Source: Euborellia annulipes (Eukaryota > Arthropoda > Insecta > Dermaptera > Anisolabididae). From it: DNA of 64,000 nucleotides. The notes under the pieces are model-generated. The model saw only the letters and a program-made list of their open reading frames with translations. It made no database searches and was not told the DNA's origin. Of the stretch, positions 22,824 to 34,926 are shown in pieces. A program made the position numbers and the translations under genes. Position 1 is the first letter of the stretch. Each line of letters begins with the position of its first letter. The stretch is taken from contig JAKCPI010007874.1 of the NCBI GenBank assembly GCA_023213315.1, positions 1 to 64,000 of the forward strand, given 5' to 3'.

Positions 22824-25154
22824 CATGTATATAACATAAATAGGGTGTGGGATTAAATTTTATACAAACAAAACAAAAAATTTTAATAATTCACCTAAAT
22901 TTTGAAGAAATATTGTAGATAATATAAAATATAGATAAGAGAAAGTAAAAGATGATAAAATTTTTGACTACAAATTTAATTAAATTTGGCTATTTTTTCG
23001 ATATTCTTTCATTATCTGGCTTGAGACTTTGGATATTCTCATACTTGATCATTAAGGACTCTATAGTTAACAGCAGCCTTGGACTTACTAGTATATAAGT
23101 CTCAATAGTTTTTAGGATAGAATTTTGTGACTAGAAAAATAATAAAATGAATTTTAAAAGCTTATTTTATTTTATAGACCAACATTTAAGATAATTTAGT
23201 CCAAATAAAAGGAATAATCAAATACAATCACGACTCTGGTCTTTCAAAAATTGCATCGGCAGGACAAATTGCAAATAATGCAATTTTTTGGAATGTGAAC
23301 CACTGAGCTTTTAAAACGCATCTATCTCTGTTCCAAAAGAAAGAAGCGTAAAGGACTTAGCTATTATCAAAAATTGTATCATTCACTTATGTACGTTCAG
23401 AAAATTTGTTATTTTTGGAGAAATTCTTTATACTGTAGTAGATCCTCTACTATTGATAAATAAATATTATATAGATTTGAATCATTAATCAAATAGAACA
23501 AATTTGGAATCCATCATCGAATGCGACAATCGTTACATCCTTTGCGGAAAACAACTATTAGAAGAATAGTTTTTTTTTTTTTTGCCAAAAACAAAAGAAT
23601 AATTGACATAAATAGATATTTAACGACCATTGTTTTAAAATATAAAAGAGAGACAAAAAAAAATATATCTTGCATATAAGAATAAATATGGAGTAAACCT
23701 AAAAATTTTATGTATAATAATAGGAGGCAACCAAGTTCTGAAATTATTATTACCTCTACGTTTTATATTCATTCGACTAGCCAGCCAGCCCACTATTTAT
23801 GAATATCATCATTACAAAAAATCATAGAATATCAAACGGAATAAAAAGTGTATAGGCTATATATAAATTCATTTTATAGTCTCGTTTCTTTTCTTTCTTT
23901 TCGACACCCATAATAATTTATTGATCGATGAATTGATGATATTCTATTAAAAAAAAAAAAAAAGGATCGATTTGTTTGAGGGTTGCTGTCCCCTCTCCCT
24001 GCTACCCATTCCAAAATCTCGTTTCTGGCATTTTATTTGATTTGACCGTTGAATTAATATTTTTAACGAAGGGTCATATTGACCTCTTATCGATTGGACT
24101 TCATGAATATTCAAACTCGATTCGAGTTGTTGTTCTATTAATGAATGAATGAATCGAAATCGTTCTTTTTTTTTCTTTTTTTTTGAAATGGAAATTGTCA
24201 TTGTCAAATAATAATAGCGATACTATTATTACTTTAAAATTAATTTGTTCTTTAAACAAAATGTTGGAATATTTTATTTAACTTCTCTTTTTATTATAGT
24301 TAAAAACTTCTTTGATATTAAAATAAAGCTCTATTTATTTTCAAACTTTTTTAAGATCATAGGCTAATTACTTATTAATTTTTTAGAAATAATTATAATT
24401 TTATTTTTTTTTATTCATATATGAAAGTACAAGTTTTGAAATCGAAATTTAAAATAATTAATAAAATCGATTTTTATCAAAAAAATATAAAATTCTCGCA
24501 AAGGTTGAATATAAAAATAACTCCCCTCCCTTGCCTCCTCCTCGAAAAACTTAAAAAAAATTAAGTAAAAATAGTCCTGGAAATCACAAGTATATTGTAT
24601 TGAATTTTATTATAAATGTGTGATGATAGCAACCATTTGAACCAATCTCTAGTGAGCAACTTTAGACAACATTAAATCAACAATAGAAATAAATTTATTT
24701 ACACAGATTATTGTATTTTAATGCGACGTTTTTGTTAATAAAAACCTACATGGTAATATTGTGTTTTTATTCTTGTTATTACAAAATGTATATTTAGTAT
24801 ATTGAATATATTTTAAATTAGAACTATATGGAGGGGGTAAGTTACTCGGAATCACTTGATCCACCCCTAGGGAACGAAGCCATTCTAGAAAACATCAGCG
24901 AAGGAGATGGTATTGACATAAATTTGACATAAATTTTTCTTCCCCCCTCCCCCCCCCCCCATATCGAGAAAAATTTTCTATCTATTGCCCTGATGCTGAT
25001 CAATAGTAGTAGCCAAGCAAGCATTGGATAAATATGAGTTTGTTTGCTGGAAGTTAGGCAACCAAATTTACAAACTCACTAATGGATTTTTCAATTGATT
25101 GATTCAAAGCTCCTTTATGCTGGACTGGTAAATTGTTTTTTGATTTTTTTATAA
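22824..25154. other. AT-rich upstream DNA, nothing recognised
   Basis: Homopolymer runs and a C-rich run near 24950. Short ORFs show no family. The stretch 23980-24150 is somewhat less AT-rich and unique. Confidence 0.4.
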
Positions 25155-25433
25155 GGTTTTTTTCGGCATCTGAAGCCATTTAGATATTGATATTGTTATC
25201 CAATTCAAGATGGGATAATATCCCGAAATATATCGAGTATAATATATATTCTTTGTTTTTACTCACATAACCCAGTGAAACCCCACATATAAACACAACC
25301 TCAGTTTAAAAGTTTCACCTAAAACCTGCACCGCAATCTCTAAACTTAATTATCCAATTCAATTGAAATAAATTTTTAGCCTGGGACTGGATACGAATCC
25401 TTGACCTAATGCTCTACCTCTGAACCTTAAGAC
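25155..25433 (-). mobile_element. SINE type A2 with internal insertion
   Basis: Tail (TTTCGGCATCTGAAGCC), body (CCAATTCAATTGAAATAAA) and GCTCTACCTCTGA head remnants, separated by about 130 bp of foreign or diverged sequence at 25205-25345. Confidence 0.65.
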
Positions 25434-26089
25434 AAGGGCTTGACAATTGTTAAATCTCCTTAAAAATTAATAAGTGAATATGGAAGATCCTTGGAGCAAT
25501 TAGTCGAAAAAAAATTTGTAGCAACTAAATACGATCTAATTTTTAAGTCCTTATTCTTCTCTTTTTTTTTTATTTTGCCTAAAAATGGTTACTAAATTGT
25601 TACATAAAATTAATTTTTTAAAAGACAATACTATCTATTCTTGTTAGAATAAATTTAATACTCGACTTTGCGCATGCGCGGTTTGGACCTAGAATGAATC
25701 CTTTCGATTAAACATTCCATCTAAAAATTCAAACAATGTTTTCCATTATTTTCCATAATAATCAATAAAAAAAAAATAAAAAAACTAAAGTTTGAAAGTT
25801 TGTAAAACTTTCCAAACCCTTTGTTATTTTAATATCTTCTGTAAATAAAAGTTTCGAATTTAATGGATTAATTAAAGTCAATGCAGAGTGGCGAGTCTAG
25901 ATAGGAGCCATGTGTTTTACATACCAAATACAAAAATGAAGGGGGTGTGTGTGTATTTGTCTAAAAAAAAAAATTTCATAACGCTATTTTTTGTCAATTG
26001 AGATGAACAGCTTATTCTCAAGATGACTTTCTTTTTATTATAATCAGAGTTTCAAAAAAGAAACAGAAATGCTGTCAGGTGCAGTTTAA

Positions 26090-26300
26090 TCTCTTTTCCC
26101 GATGATGGATAAAAGGTTCTACCTGTCCCTTTATTTGAAGGACTCGAGGGAACAGAATTAGGGAGGATCGGGCCCCAACAGGAAATCAGGAAGAGACCCT
26201 TCAAGCGGTGAAATGCCAATATTTGGCAATCCCCTTTTAAAGTCTCACAAGTAGTGAGAGCTTTCTCTCTGCACTTGGGGAGGGTAACTTAAACCAAGTT
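26090..26300. other. GC-richer unique island
   Basis: Normal-complexity DNA (GATGATGGATAAAAGG, GGATCGGGCCCC) with no repeat match and no convincing ORF. Candidate regulatory DNA, weak. Confidence 0.25.
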
Positions 26301-26578
26301 CAAGAAAACTAAAGTAAAACATAGCCTCTCTTGATTTTTTAAAAAGAATTTAAATACTTGAATTTTTTATTTTCTTTGTCTTTTTTTTTTTGTTTATTGC
26401 AATTTTTTTTTTTTTTTTTTTTTTAATTTTATACTGCTCGTTTGGCATACCACCAGCTAAACATCGTTACAAAAATATATGTTTACAAAATTTGTATACG
26501 TATAAATACAATAACAAAAGAATGTGCAAAATTTTTAAGTGACAAAAAATTTTTTTTTTTTATTTGAATAAAATAGAT

Positions 26579-27055
26579 TTTACTTTCTCTTACCCTATAA
26601 CTATATATTTACTTCTCTTAGTATATAGACTATGTAATATATAGTGAGAAAGTTGGGCCTTTTGCGATTCATGTCGAAAATTCGATGACCTGATTTTGAC
26701 GGAAATACATGTTTTGGTCTGTCTGTCTGTCTCTGATGGAGGGGCCTTAAGGCAGCGGTTCCCAATCCAAAAGTGGGACTCACATCAAAAAATGTTGGGA
26801 ACCTCTGGTTTAAGGCATTAAGTAAATGAATTGTTAGGTAGCCTCCTAGACAGTTAAAATAAGCTTTTGAACAAAATCGGCCAAAAAGTATTAGTACTTT
26901 ACTGAAGTACTTTTTCAGTTTTTTTTCGAATTTCTCAAAATTTAGTCTAACGATTTTGATTAAAATTCATAAATCAATTATTTTTTAGATGCTCTTTAAA
27001 AAGTATATCAGTAAAGTTTTTCTTGAAAATCGTGTGAAGTAGCCTACACTTTATT
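26579..27055 (-). repeat. HPC family copy, left hairpin lost
   Basis: It runs from TACTTTCTCTTACCCTATA through CGGCCAAAAAGTATTAGTAC to the AGATGCTCTTTAAAAAGTA region. A tiny hAT-like MITE is nested at 26753-26807. Confidence 0.8.
26753..26807. mobile_element. 55-bp hAT-like MITE
   Basis: The ends CAGCGGTTCCCAA and, reversed, CAGAGGTTCCCAA are hAT-type tips. The flanking 8-mers CCTTAAGG and GTTTAAGG match at 6 of 8 bases. It interrupts an HPC copy. Confidence 0.7.
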
Positions 27056-27420
27056 ACTATACCTACCTACTACTTTTATATACAGTATATATTATATATT
27101 ATTTAAGTGACAAAAAAATTATTATTATTTTTTTATTTTAATAAAATCATTTTTTTTATTATCGGACCCCCTCCAAATAGATCCGCTAATGCTTTATTTT
27201 TGCAGCAAGCAGTCAGTAACGTCATTTAAACTTTTTGTTGTGGAGGGGAAAAAAAAATTTTTTTCTTAAAATTTACTTACAAATAGGAATCCCAAATTTA
27301 GCCAAAAATATTTAATACCTATATAATTTAATTAATTTTTTTACAGTTTATATACCACTAGATATATTTTGAAATAGATATAAGATTAAGGTGCCTGTAG
27401 ATTTAGTTAATACATCATTC

Positions 27421-27600
27421 TGGAGCAGGGAGGCATTTCCCTCCCCCCCCCCCAAGGGTTCTTATCCTTTTTGAATTTTTTATTATTTTAATTAAAATAT
27501 TTTGAAAGATTTTATTTAAAATAATAAAAAAATTCAAAAAGTATAAGAACACTTGGGAGGGGGGGGAGGAGGATGGAGAATTGTTCCCCTGCCCACCCCC
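27421..27600. repeat. C/G-run palindromic element
   Basis: Arms at about 27424-27490 and 27525-27592 (CCCAAGGGTTCTTATCC against its complement ATAAGAACACTTGGG). CCCTCC/GGAGGG runs near both ends are common in the AGGGGGG-type hAT MITEs elsewhere in the window. Confidence 0.6.
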
Positions 27601-27689
27601 AGAATGACGCCAATGCAAGCAGCTACTATAAGTATCAAAAAAAGTTAAAATATTATTATGACTGAAAAGGCAGAAATAATCCAGAAGGA

Positions 27690-27745
27690 ATAATTTTTCA
27701 ATAGAAATATTGACGTTTCGGTTCTGGTTGGAACCTTCATAATTT
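27690..27745 (-). repeat. Penelope-type hammerhead-like remnant
   Basis: The minus strand holds a 5-bp stem GGTTC/GAACC (27735-27731, 27724-27720) followed directly by GAAAC (27719-27715). The CTGATGA half is decayed to TTATGAA. Confidence 0.5.
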
Positions 27746-27849
27746 CTGAATTTATTGTCGTATATATAATAAAAAAAAAATCTCAACTTAAAAAAAAAAA
27801 AAAAAAATTTTATTTATTTTTTTTTAAATCTTGATCTAGTTTAAAGGAA

Positions 27850-28480
27850 GTGTTTTCAAAGAAAGATAGAAACGAAACTCATCAGTGCAAAGACGAACGG
27901 AGCATGTTTATTTTGAGCGTTGTGTTATTTTTTTCGTAGACTAGCTGCTGTTCCATCACTTGACTGGTCGTTTGTTTATGTTTTGCTCCGTCTATGTTTT
28001 TTCCGCGACTCTTCCGCCCAAAAGAGAGTGTAAGCAACCAGAACGTAACTCTCTCTTTTATCGGCGTGCAATCAATTAGGACCGGGGTGGTGATGGCCGA
28101 CGACCGCACTTGTTGAACCGCAGCCTCCCGAGGGATAGATGGACCAGGGCTCTAATGGTCCCCTTTACTCCACCGACTGCATTAATAGCGTATGCAAATC
28201 CTGTCGCATCTCATATCGGCAATCTATATTTAATATGTTTAGAAACGGAATCATTTTTCAAACGTTGTCTATCAAAATGAACCTCCCTCTGACTACTTGG
28301 CCCTCGCTTCCTTCTACTCCTCCTACCGCCCTTCGGGACGAGCTAGTTTTATTAAAACGGAGAATTGAACCATCGCACAGACTTTGACATATCGTCCCGT
28401 GCATATTTTAATCTGGAGCCGCGACAGCTGTCCGCGACTCCATTGGCTCCGGGGGAGGAAGTCTGCTGCCATCGCTCAGC
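27850..28480. promoter_or_regulatory. largest upstream GC-rich unique island, candidate enhancer
   Basis: About 630 bp without repeat matches. It contains a perfect POU octamer ATGCAAAT (28192-28199), ATCAATTA (28069-28076, Hox/PBC-like on the other strand), CATTAATA, TTTTATTAAAAC and CAGCTG. ORFs of 75-82 codons on both strands show no family features, so I read it as non-coding. Confidence 0.4.
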
Positions 28481-28732
28481 TTATTTATTTAGCATCACAT
28501 TTTGATCTCTTCTTCTTTTCTTCATGCATAGGAATTTAATATCAAATTTAGAAAAAAATTTCAAATTTCAACCCTCTCCCCTCTCACACTCACCTAAATG
28601 TATTTCAAAATTAATAATCCAATAAGGCGAAATAAGGAAGAAAACTCACATCACAGTGGATTATCTCTAACACTTTTAATGCCAAAATGATTAAGTCCAA
28701 AAAAGGGAAAACAAAAAATATCTGGGGTCGTG

Positions 28733-29332
28733 GGACCCCCGCCAGGAACGAAGTTCCTCACGCCTTTTCTTCAACTCTGAATATAATTTAATATAAATAT
28801 TTTTTTTTTATTTATTCCCTCCGTAAGCCAGAGGCCATTGGAGACTCAAAGTACGAAATCTTACAAAACAAAACCAATATAAAATATGTTAAAATATATA
28901 CAAATACAAAAAACATTTTATAAAGAACATTACTAACAAAACAATACAAATATATAAATAACATCAATAGCAAGGATAGTAATAAAATAACACTAATAGC
29001 AAAAACATTGATAAAGAAAAACATTGGTAGAAAGACATTGATACAAAAAACATTGATAGGAAAACATCACTAGCAAAAAAAAAAAAATATATCAAATACT
29101 GTCTTTGCTAATAAAATTTAAAAAAGAAAATAATTATTTATTTTCTTTTTTAAATAACATAGAAAAAGAGAATTCTCTAGAGAGGCGGGGTTTCCCCAAG
29201 ACTTCGGCTAGCCTCGTCTTTCTTCGCCGGCGCTCGGGCGCTGTAACTCATTTTTGTTACTTCTGCTTTTTGTTACATGACGTTTTCTGCCAATTTATCC
29301 TACCGTAAGCCGCGTAAAAGAACTTCGTTCCA
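28733..29332. repeat. possible TIR element with AT-rich tandem core
   Basis: The left edge GGAACGAAGTTCCTCACG and the right edge, reversed, GGAACGAAGTTCTTTTACG are similar. Inside, at about 28960-29072, a tandem array of AAAACATTGATA-like units is seen. Boundaries are uncertain. Confidence 0.45.
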
Positions 29333-29960
29333 AAAAATATCAAACAGCCTATTTAAATCCTTTATCATGTGTAAAAAAAAAATAAAATAGTCCCTTTGAG
29401 GATATTCATTTCATTGACGGTAAATAACCTCAAAACAACTTGAAAAACTCTCATAAAAATGAATAAAAAAAAAATTTATCTCTCTCTTGCTAATTAGATC
29501 TCTTTTTCTTCTTTAAATACAGTGATTTTACTCCATTACTTTGTGACGGTTGTTAATTGGGTTCATTGAACTTTTTTTTTCTTCACAACTAACTACGTGA
29601 ACAAAAATATTTCTAGATATGTATATATGTAAAATAAATTTCTTAGTATCATTTATGATGATAGCCACTCATAAGACTCCCATTCTCACAAACTATAGTA
29701 CTTACAAACAAAACAAACGAGAAGATTAATGCAAGAATAAAGCAAATTTTTCTTTAAAGGAATATTATTATTTTTTTTTTAATAGATTTTAATGATAACA
29801 GTTTAAAAAAATTATTAATACACTCTCTGGAAGAAAGGTAGTAATATAAAAAAATCGATTAATTAAAAATTTTATTTATGGGCATTGAAGGATATTCTGT
29901 TTTGTACTTTCACTTATATATTAAAAACTTTTATACAAACTTAATTATTTAATTAAACTT
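29333..29960. other. AT-rich DNA, nothing recognised
   Basis: No ORF, repeat family or motif cluster seen. Confidence 0.4.
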
Positions 29961-30130
29961 ATTTAAGGTCTTTTTCGGCATCGGAGCCCATTTAGTCCCC
30001 GTCTCTATTTATTTTAATTAATTCGTAGCCAATTAATACGAAATAAATTTTTGTCGCATTAGACGGGATGCAAACCCTTGACCCCTATCACAAAAGGCGG
30101 AAACTCTACCACTGAGCCATGGCCCAAGGA
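29961..30130 (-). mobile_element. SINE type A2
   Basis: Tail GGTCTTTTTCGGCATCGGAGC, body, then head CTCTACCACTGAGCCATGG, a GGCTCAGTGGTAGAG-type tRNA A box on the minus strand. Confidence 0.8.
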
Positions 30131-30164
30131 CTATAAATTAAGCTTTGTTTTTTTTTTTTTTTTT

Positions 30165-30335
30165 ATTTGTTTAAGGTCTTTTTCTGATGCCATTTACGAC
30201 CCCGTCTCTATTGAATTCAATTGATTGGTAATTATCCAATTCAGTAGAAATTAATTTCTCGCCTAGGACGGGATGCGAACCCTTGTCCTTTGGCACCAGA
30301 TGCTAATGTTCTACCTCTGAGCCGGTCAAGTTCCT
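30165..30335 (-). mobile_element. SINE type A2, second tandem-like copy
   Basis: Same order as the copy at 29961: tail, ATTGATTGGTAATTATCC body, GGGATGCGAACCC B box, CTACCTCTGAGCC A box. Confidence 0.8.
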
Positions 30336-30339
30336 TTTG

Positions 30340-30428
30340 CGATCATTTAAGATTTTTTTCTTTCAAGGTTATCAATATTGCAAAAGTCATTATCTCTAAA
30401 CTCTAAGCCGTGAGGTCGGGGAGTGTAA
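30340..30428 (-). mobile_element. SINE B2-type head fragment
   Basis: AAGGTTATCAATATTGCAAA .. AGCCGTGAGG resembles the decayed Ser/Leu-type head at 22500-22556. Confidence 0.4.
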
Positions 30429-30849
30429 AATCCTTAACTTCTTTTTACTTTTTTTTTACTAATACAGTATATAATATCTTCTCTTATTTTGATTTCACTA
30501 ATTGATATTTCTAATTTTTTGACTTTTTTCAACTCTTCTTTTTGCTATGTCGATTGAGAAAATCAATGGTTATTAGGCCCTAAGTGTTTGGATTTAGAAA
30601 AAAATCTTTTATTTTTTTCAAAAATATATAAAAAATTTGAAGTTTCGTTTATTATTGTCGATATATATATATTTTAAGAAAGCAAATTTGCTATCTTAAA
30701 CAATATATTGACTGTCTAATGAACAGTCTATTTGAGCGTTGATTGAAAAAATTCCATCTTTTTCAAACAAAGCTCTAACTAGTTAATAAATATTTTTTTT
30801 TAGTGCTAAAAGGTGTAGTGACAAAGGCGAAAAATAAAAATTATATTTT

Positions 30850-30890
30850 TTTATCAACGTTTCGAGCACCAGTTACGCGCATCTTCAGGA
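30850..30890 (-). repeat. hammerhead-like motif
   Basis: The minus strand reads CTGAAGA (30888-30882), a possible stem GCGC/GUGC, then GAAAC (30863-30859). One core base differs from CTGATGA. Confidence 0.45.
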
Positions 30891-30912
30891 CAATATAGGT
30901 GTTATTGATTGA

Positions 30913-31121
30913 CAAAATTTTTCTAAATTAAATTGACTTTGCAGCTTCTTCGCCTAAGACGAATGATCGGTCAAAAAATCATAAAAACGTTGATTTTATT
31001 TTAAATTTAGTTGTTATTGGTCTAAATTTAAAATAAAAACAACGTTTTTATAATTTTTTGACCGAACATCATCCGTCTTAGGCGAAGAAGCTGCAAAGTC
31101 AATTTAATTTGATAAAAATTT
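30913..31121. repeat. fold-back with about 97-bp arms and 12-base loop
   Basis: Left arm 30913-31009 and right arm 31022-31121 pair over almost their whole length (GCAGCTTCTTCGCCTAAGAC against GTCTTAGGCGAAGAAGCTGC). It adjoins the hammerhead-like motif at 30850. Confidence 0.8.
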
Positions 31122-31680
31122 CGTCTGAATCAGCATATTTTTGTTTGTTTTTTTTTAATCAGAAGAATAAAATTAATATTTTTGGTCCCCCGGTAGCCTA
31201 CTATGCATTTTAAATAAAAAATAAAATATTTTTTTCCAAAAAACATATCAATTTTTTAACAAAGTCAAGATGAATTTTATAGTTAGTTAGAAATGGCACT
31301 CTGCATTTCCAACTACACTATCAATGTTATAGACTACGATTATATGATATTTCTTCATTATCTCTTTATTTTTTAAATAATGCTTGATGATATAGTATAA
31401 AATTTATAATAATTTCATCACCTTTATATAAATGGATTCCCTGCAGACTCACAAACAAAAGCCAGATGAAATCCTTTTATATAAATATAATAATAGATTT
31501 TTTTTAAATTGACATATTATCATTTAATTTATATAATTAATTAACTTTGAATGACCTATACTTAAATTAGAATTCACAATGTTTTTTTATTAAGGTGGGG
31601 TTGAATTTTCATTAATTATAAAAACTCAGCGGGTTGCAGTATAATATATTCAAAGAAAGAAAGTAAAAAAAAAAAATAAA
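31122..31680. other. AT-rich DNA, nothing recognised
   Basis: No repeat family or coding signal seen. Confidence 0.4.
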
Positions 31681-31689
31681 ACGAAATAT

Positions 31690-32160
31690 TTTCTCTCTCT
31701 CTCTCTCTCTCTGGTGTGTATTTTATTTTCCTCCAATGATGCATGGATATCGCCATCCAAAGGATTTTAATTAAAGCCCCCCCCCCCCTCTATGGGATGC
31801 CGTAGAGAGAGAGAGAGAGTGTGGGTGGTTGTTGAAGTCCACTGAGGATGCAGGGTTGTGAAGTCCCCAGGGGAAGGAAAGCCGAGAGGGTGTACGAGTT
31901 CCACTTTGTACACCATAATCTCCAGATGGTGTAAGGTGCACACGGCACCGGAGTTGTGGTTTAGTCTTCGAGCCATTAACATAGTAAATTAGGCCTCACA
32001 CCACCACACATCTCCACCCATACACTTATATACCACCACCACCAGGGATTCGGTAGAAGATCGCATCGCGGAAAACCAACCAACTTTTCCTAAGCTCTCT
32101 CTCTCTCTCTTTCTCTCTCTAGCACTTGCTCCCCCCCCCCAACCTCTTTTTCTCTTTCTG
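31690..32160. other. CT/GA microsatellites within a GC-richer island
   Basis: (CT)n at 31690-31712, (GA)n at 31804-31818, (CT)n at 32095-32120 and C runs. The DNA between (31820-32090) is unique and moderately GC-rich. GA repeats can bind GAGA factor in insects; the role here is only a guess. Confidence 0.4.
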
Positions 32161-32517
32161 AATGCAAACCGTGGTCCAAATTTAAGACCAAATGTGGCCA
32201 CTTTGATTTTAATTAACAAACACTTTATATTTATAACAGAACTAGATGAGAAATATAAAAGGAAACTTGGCGAAATCATTAGAAATTTTATTTTATTAAC
32301 AGAAATGATCTTGAAGATTATTGTAAATTTTTTTTTTAATTTGCTCACAATCATTGATATAATTAAAGATTTTTAATTAATTTTAAAACGAAATTTTGTT
32401 CTAGTGGGAGAAGAAATATTTCGTGAATCTGAATTTAAATATTCTGGTATAATTTTCTTAAAGGATAGTAACATAATTACATACAATTCTCGAATGTGGA
32501 AATGGCTGTGATTGATA

Positions 32518-32832
32518 TATTTGAACAATGTCAGGAAGAGGCAGTCAGGAAGGCGTGACTCTAAATCAATAAAACTCCCAAAATTCGCGACGTTTCGTTC
32601 CAAATTTATTCGACCATCATCAGGATATTAGGAGTTGTCATATGTAAATGTACATTAATATATTTATTCATATGTTGATTTAGACTTGTTAATACAATAA
32701 CTTGTAAAATTATAATTTTGCTATTTCAAAAAGTCAAGAGTAGGTCAGACCGAAACGTTGCGAATTTTGGGAGTTTCATTGATTTAGAGACACGCCTTCC
32801 TGGCTGGCTCTTCCTGTCATTGCTCAAAAATA
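32518..32832. repeat. fold-back with 80-bp arms and hammerhead-like core
   Basis: Arms 32518-32597 and 32752-32832 pair (CAGGAAGGCGTG / CACGCCTTCCTG; ACTCCCAAAATTCGC / GCGAATTTTGGGAGT). The minus strand of the left arm reads CTGATGA (32623-32617) and GAAAC (32596-32592), with a weak stem II. The right arm carries only GAAAC at 32753. Confidence 0.7.
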
Positions 32833-33118
32833 AATTTAATTACATACATTTAGGATTATAATCCCCCCTCCATTTTCTCTCTCTTGATACACAATCCAAA
32901 ATAGTCTTCAAGTTGTGAAGTCTTTAAATCTATAAATTTTTTGAAGTTCATATTAGCACTCCTTACTTTTTACTTATTTATATTTTAATCCATTTGGATT
33001 CTCTGGATGTGTTGTTTTGTTTTATAACTTTTCTTATTTAACCAAATATTTTTAAATCCAGCTGATTTTTGTCCACTGCGGGAAATACAACTTTCCGTTT
33101 TGCGCCCGAGATCGTCGA

Positions 33119-33195
33119 TTCATCTTATAGGACTATAAGATGAAGCTGTGGAGCAGAAAAATACCTCGGGAGGTCTTTTTCTGCTCCACAGCTTC
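33119..33195. repeat. two overlapping perfect or near-perfect hairpins
   Basis: Hairpin 1: 33119-33129 with 33134-33144. Hairpin 2: arms 33142-33167 and 33170-33195, 25 of 26 pairs, 2-base loop (GAAGCTGTGGAGCAG outer arm). No sister copy was seen in the window. Confidence 0.75.
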
Positions 33196-33402
33196 CTAGG
33201 CTTCAACTCCAGAGTCTTGCCTTCTTCTGGCTAAGTGTCCAACTAATTCGATTTTAAAGTTTGCATCTGTGACACGCGTTCTATCTAATTTTGGATTCCT
33301 ATCTCTTAATAATTATGGGAGAAATTCTATTAATCCTATTATAACATAATTTATTGTATTATTTTTCTTAGCATTGGCCGAGCGCTTCTCCTTGTTTTAA
33401 GC

Positions 33403-33705
33403 CCATTTTTACTTTCTCTTACCTATATATCGCCCGCTGAGAATCATAGTGGTGAAAGTCCGAAATTGAACAATTCGTGAAAGTTTTATAAACATATACA
33501 GTACATTTAAATAGCCAGGCAACAAATGAATAGACCAGAATCAATAGCAAAGAATGCAAATATATTTTCGCCACGTGCCACTCAAAAGAGAAAACGTTTT
33601 AACAACGTTTGGGAGGCTTAACTGAAAAATTGCCCTATGATTCTCGGCGACAGTATTGCAATCATGTCAAGAATTCTTTGTCGAGATTTTTCGTCATTGT
33701 ATCAC
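33403..33705 (-). repeat. HPC fragment interrupted by a MITE (33431-33650)
   Basis: TTTACTTTCTCTTACCTATA on the left and CAGTATTGCAATCATGTCAA on the right are HPC right-hairpin parts. The insert has similar ends: CCGCTGAGAATCATAG and, reversed, CGCCGAGAATCATAGGG. Confidence 0.65.
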
Positions 33706-34039
33706 TAATAAAGCCAGCCTCTTCTGTTTTGTATCTAATGTTATAATGAAATTCTGTGAAAGTATATTTACTTTTTTTTTTTTGAATCATTAAAATTAAA
33801 AAAAAAATTTCTTCTCCTTAGATTTCGTTTGTTTTATGATTACTAAATTTCACCCAATCGTGTTTACCTTGGCATAAATATAAGTAAACGACTCTCTCAT
33901 TATGATGATTACTCACTTGATTTATTTTTTTTCTTACTTTATTCTATGTATTCAAATCAAAGGTAAAAAAAAAAAAAAAAATTAAAGTAGGCAGCTGCCT
34001 GAGCGAAATTAATTTGTTTGTGATTTCCAATTCATTTTA

Positions 34040-34290
34040 TTTGATGAAATGGATTCCAAGCCGGAGTCAGGCTTTATCATGCGGTTTATTATTCATGTCC
34101 ATGGTGCTTGGGTCCAGGACTGAAAGGATGCTGCAAGTCACGCGGCTTTCAGGACCAACTCACACGAAACCCTTGCTCAGGCCGCCGTTTGTTTCAGAGG
34201 CGATGTTCGGTGTCACTCTTTATCCGGCGGGACAATAAACAGGACTGTTTAACCGCGGGCCTCCTCACGGTAGGGCCTCCGGTGGCCTTC
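34040..34290. promoter_or_regulatory. GC-rich unique island, candidate enhancer
   Basis: Normal-complexity DNA with TTTATTATTCATG and ACAATAAAC motifs. ORFs of 74-88 codons in two overlapping frames have no family features. No repeat match. Confidence 0.3.
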
Positions 34291-34662
34291 GCTTTCAATA
34301 TATGTGGAGTAATCTTTCTTAATTATAGGCCCTTTCAATTTATTATTAATAATACAAGACATTTCTCAAAATAAAAAAAAAATAAAAAATAGTAGCTACA
34401 TTTTTTTAAAAATAATTTGTTTACCTTTTGTGATTTATAAAAGAAAAAAATAATAATCCTTTTTACTTCGATGCTTGGGTATTTCCTTATTAAATAGTGT
34501 TTGAATCCAAAAATAAGATCACAGGTCTCCAAACCATGACCCTCAGCAATCTGATTTCATCCTGCTCAGGGATTTATTTATTATTTCTTATTTTAATAAT
34601 CTAGCAAATATATGGCGTAATTAACTTAGTCCAAATTGATTATTATTTTTTTAAATTAAATA

Positions 34663-34833
34663 TACAAATCAAACAAAAGGTTATTTATTTCTAAGGTTTT
34701 ATTAATTAAAAATTAACACTTAATACGTATTTCGACAAGTAATTGTGAGTAATTGCTCGAAATACGTATTTAGTGTTAATTTTTAATTAATGAAACCTTT
34801 GAAACAAATAACCTAGTGTTTGATTTGTATATT
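34663..34833. repeat. fold-back repeat related to 13917-14105
   Basis: Arms at about 34663-34745 and 34757-34833 (TACGTATTTCGAC against CTCGAAATACGTA). The outer ends contain ATACAAATCAAAC / GTTTGATTTGTAT. Confidence 0.7.
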
Positions 34834-34926
34834 TAATTTTAATTGACAAAACCTTTTAACGAGAACCCAGGGTCGAAATTTTAAATCTTATTATTATTAT
34901 TTTATTTCAAATTTTATATTATCACT

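Noticed and set aside
28139..28387. 82-codon plus-strand ORF in a GC island
   Set aside because: No recognisable family; equal-length frames exist on the other strand.
28985..29072. CRISPR-like array of AACATTGATA units
   Set aside because: Units are short, degenerate and without unique spacers; the genome is eukaryotic. It is a simple tandem repeat.
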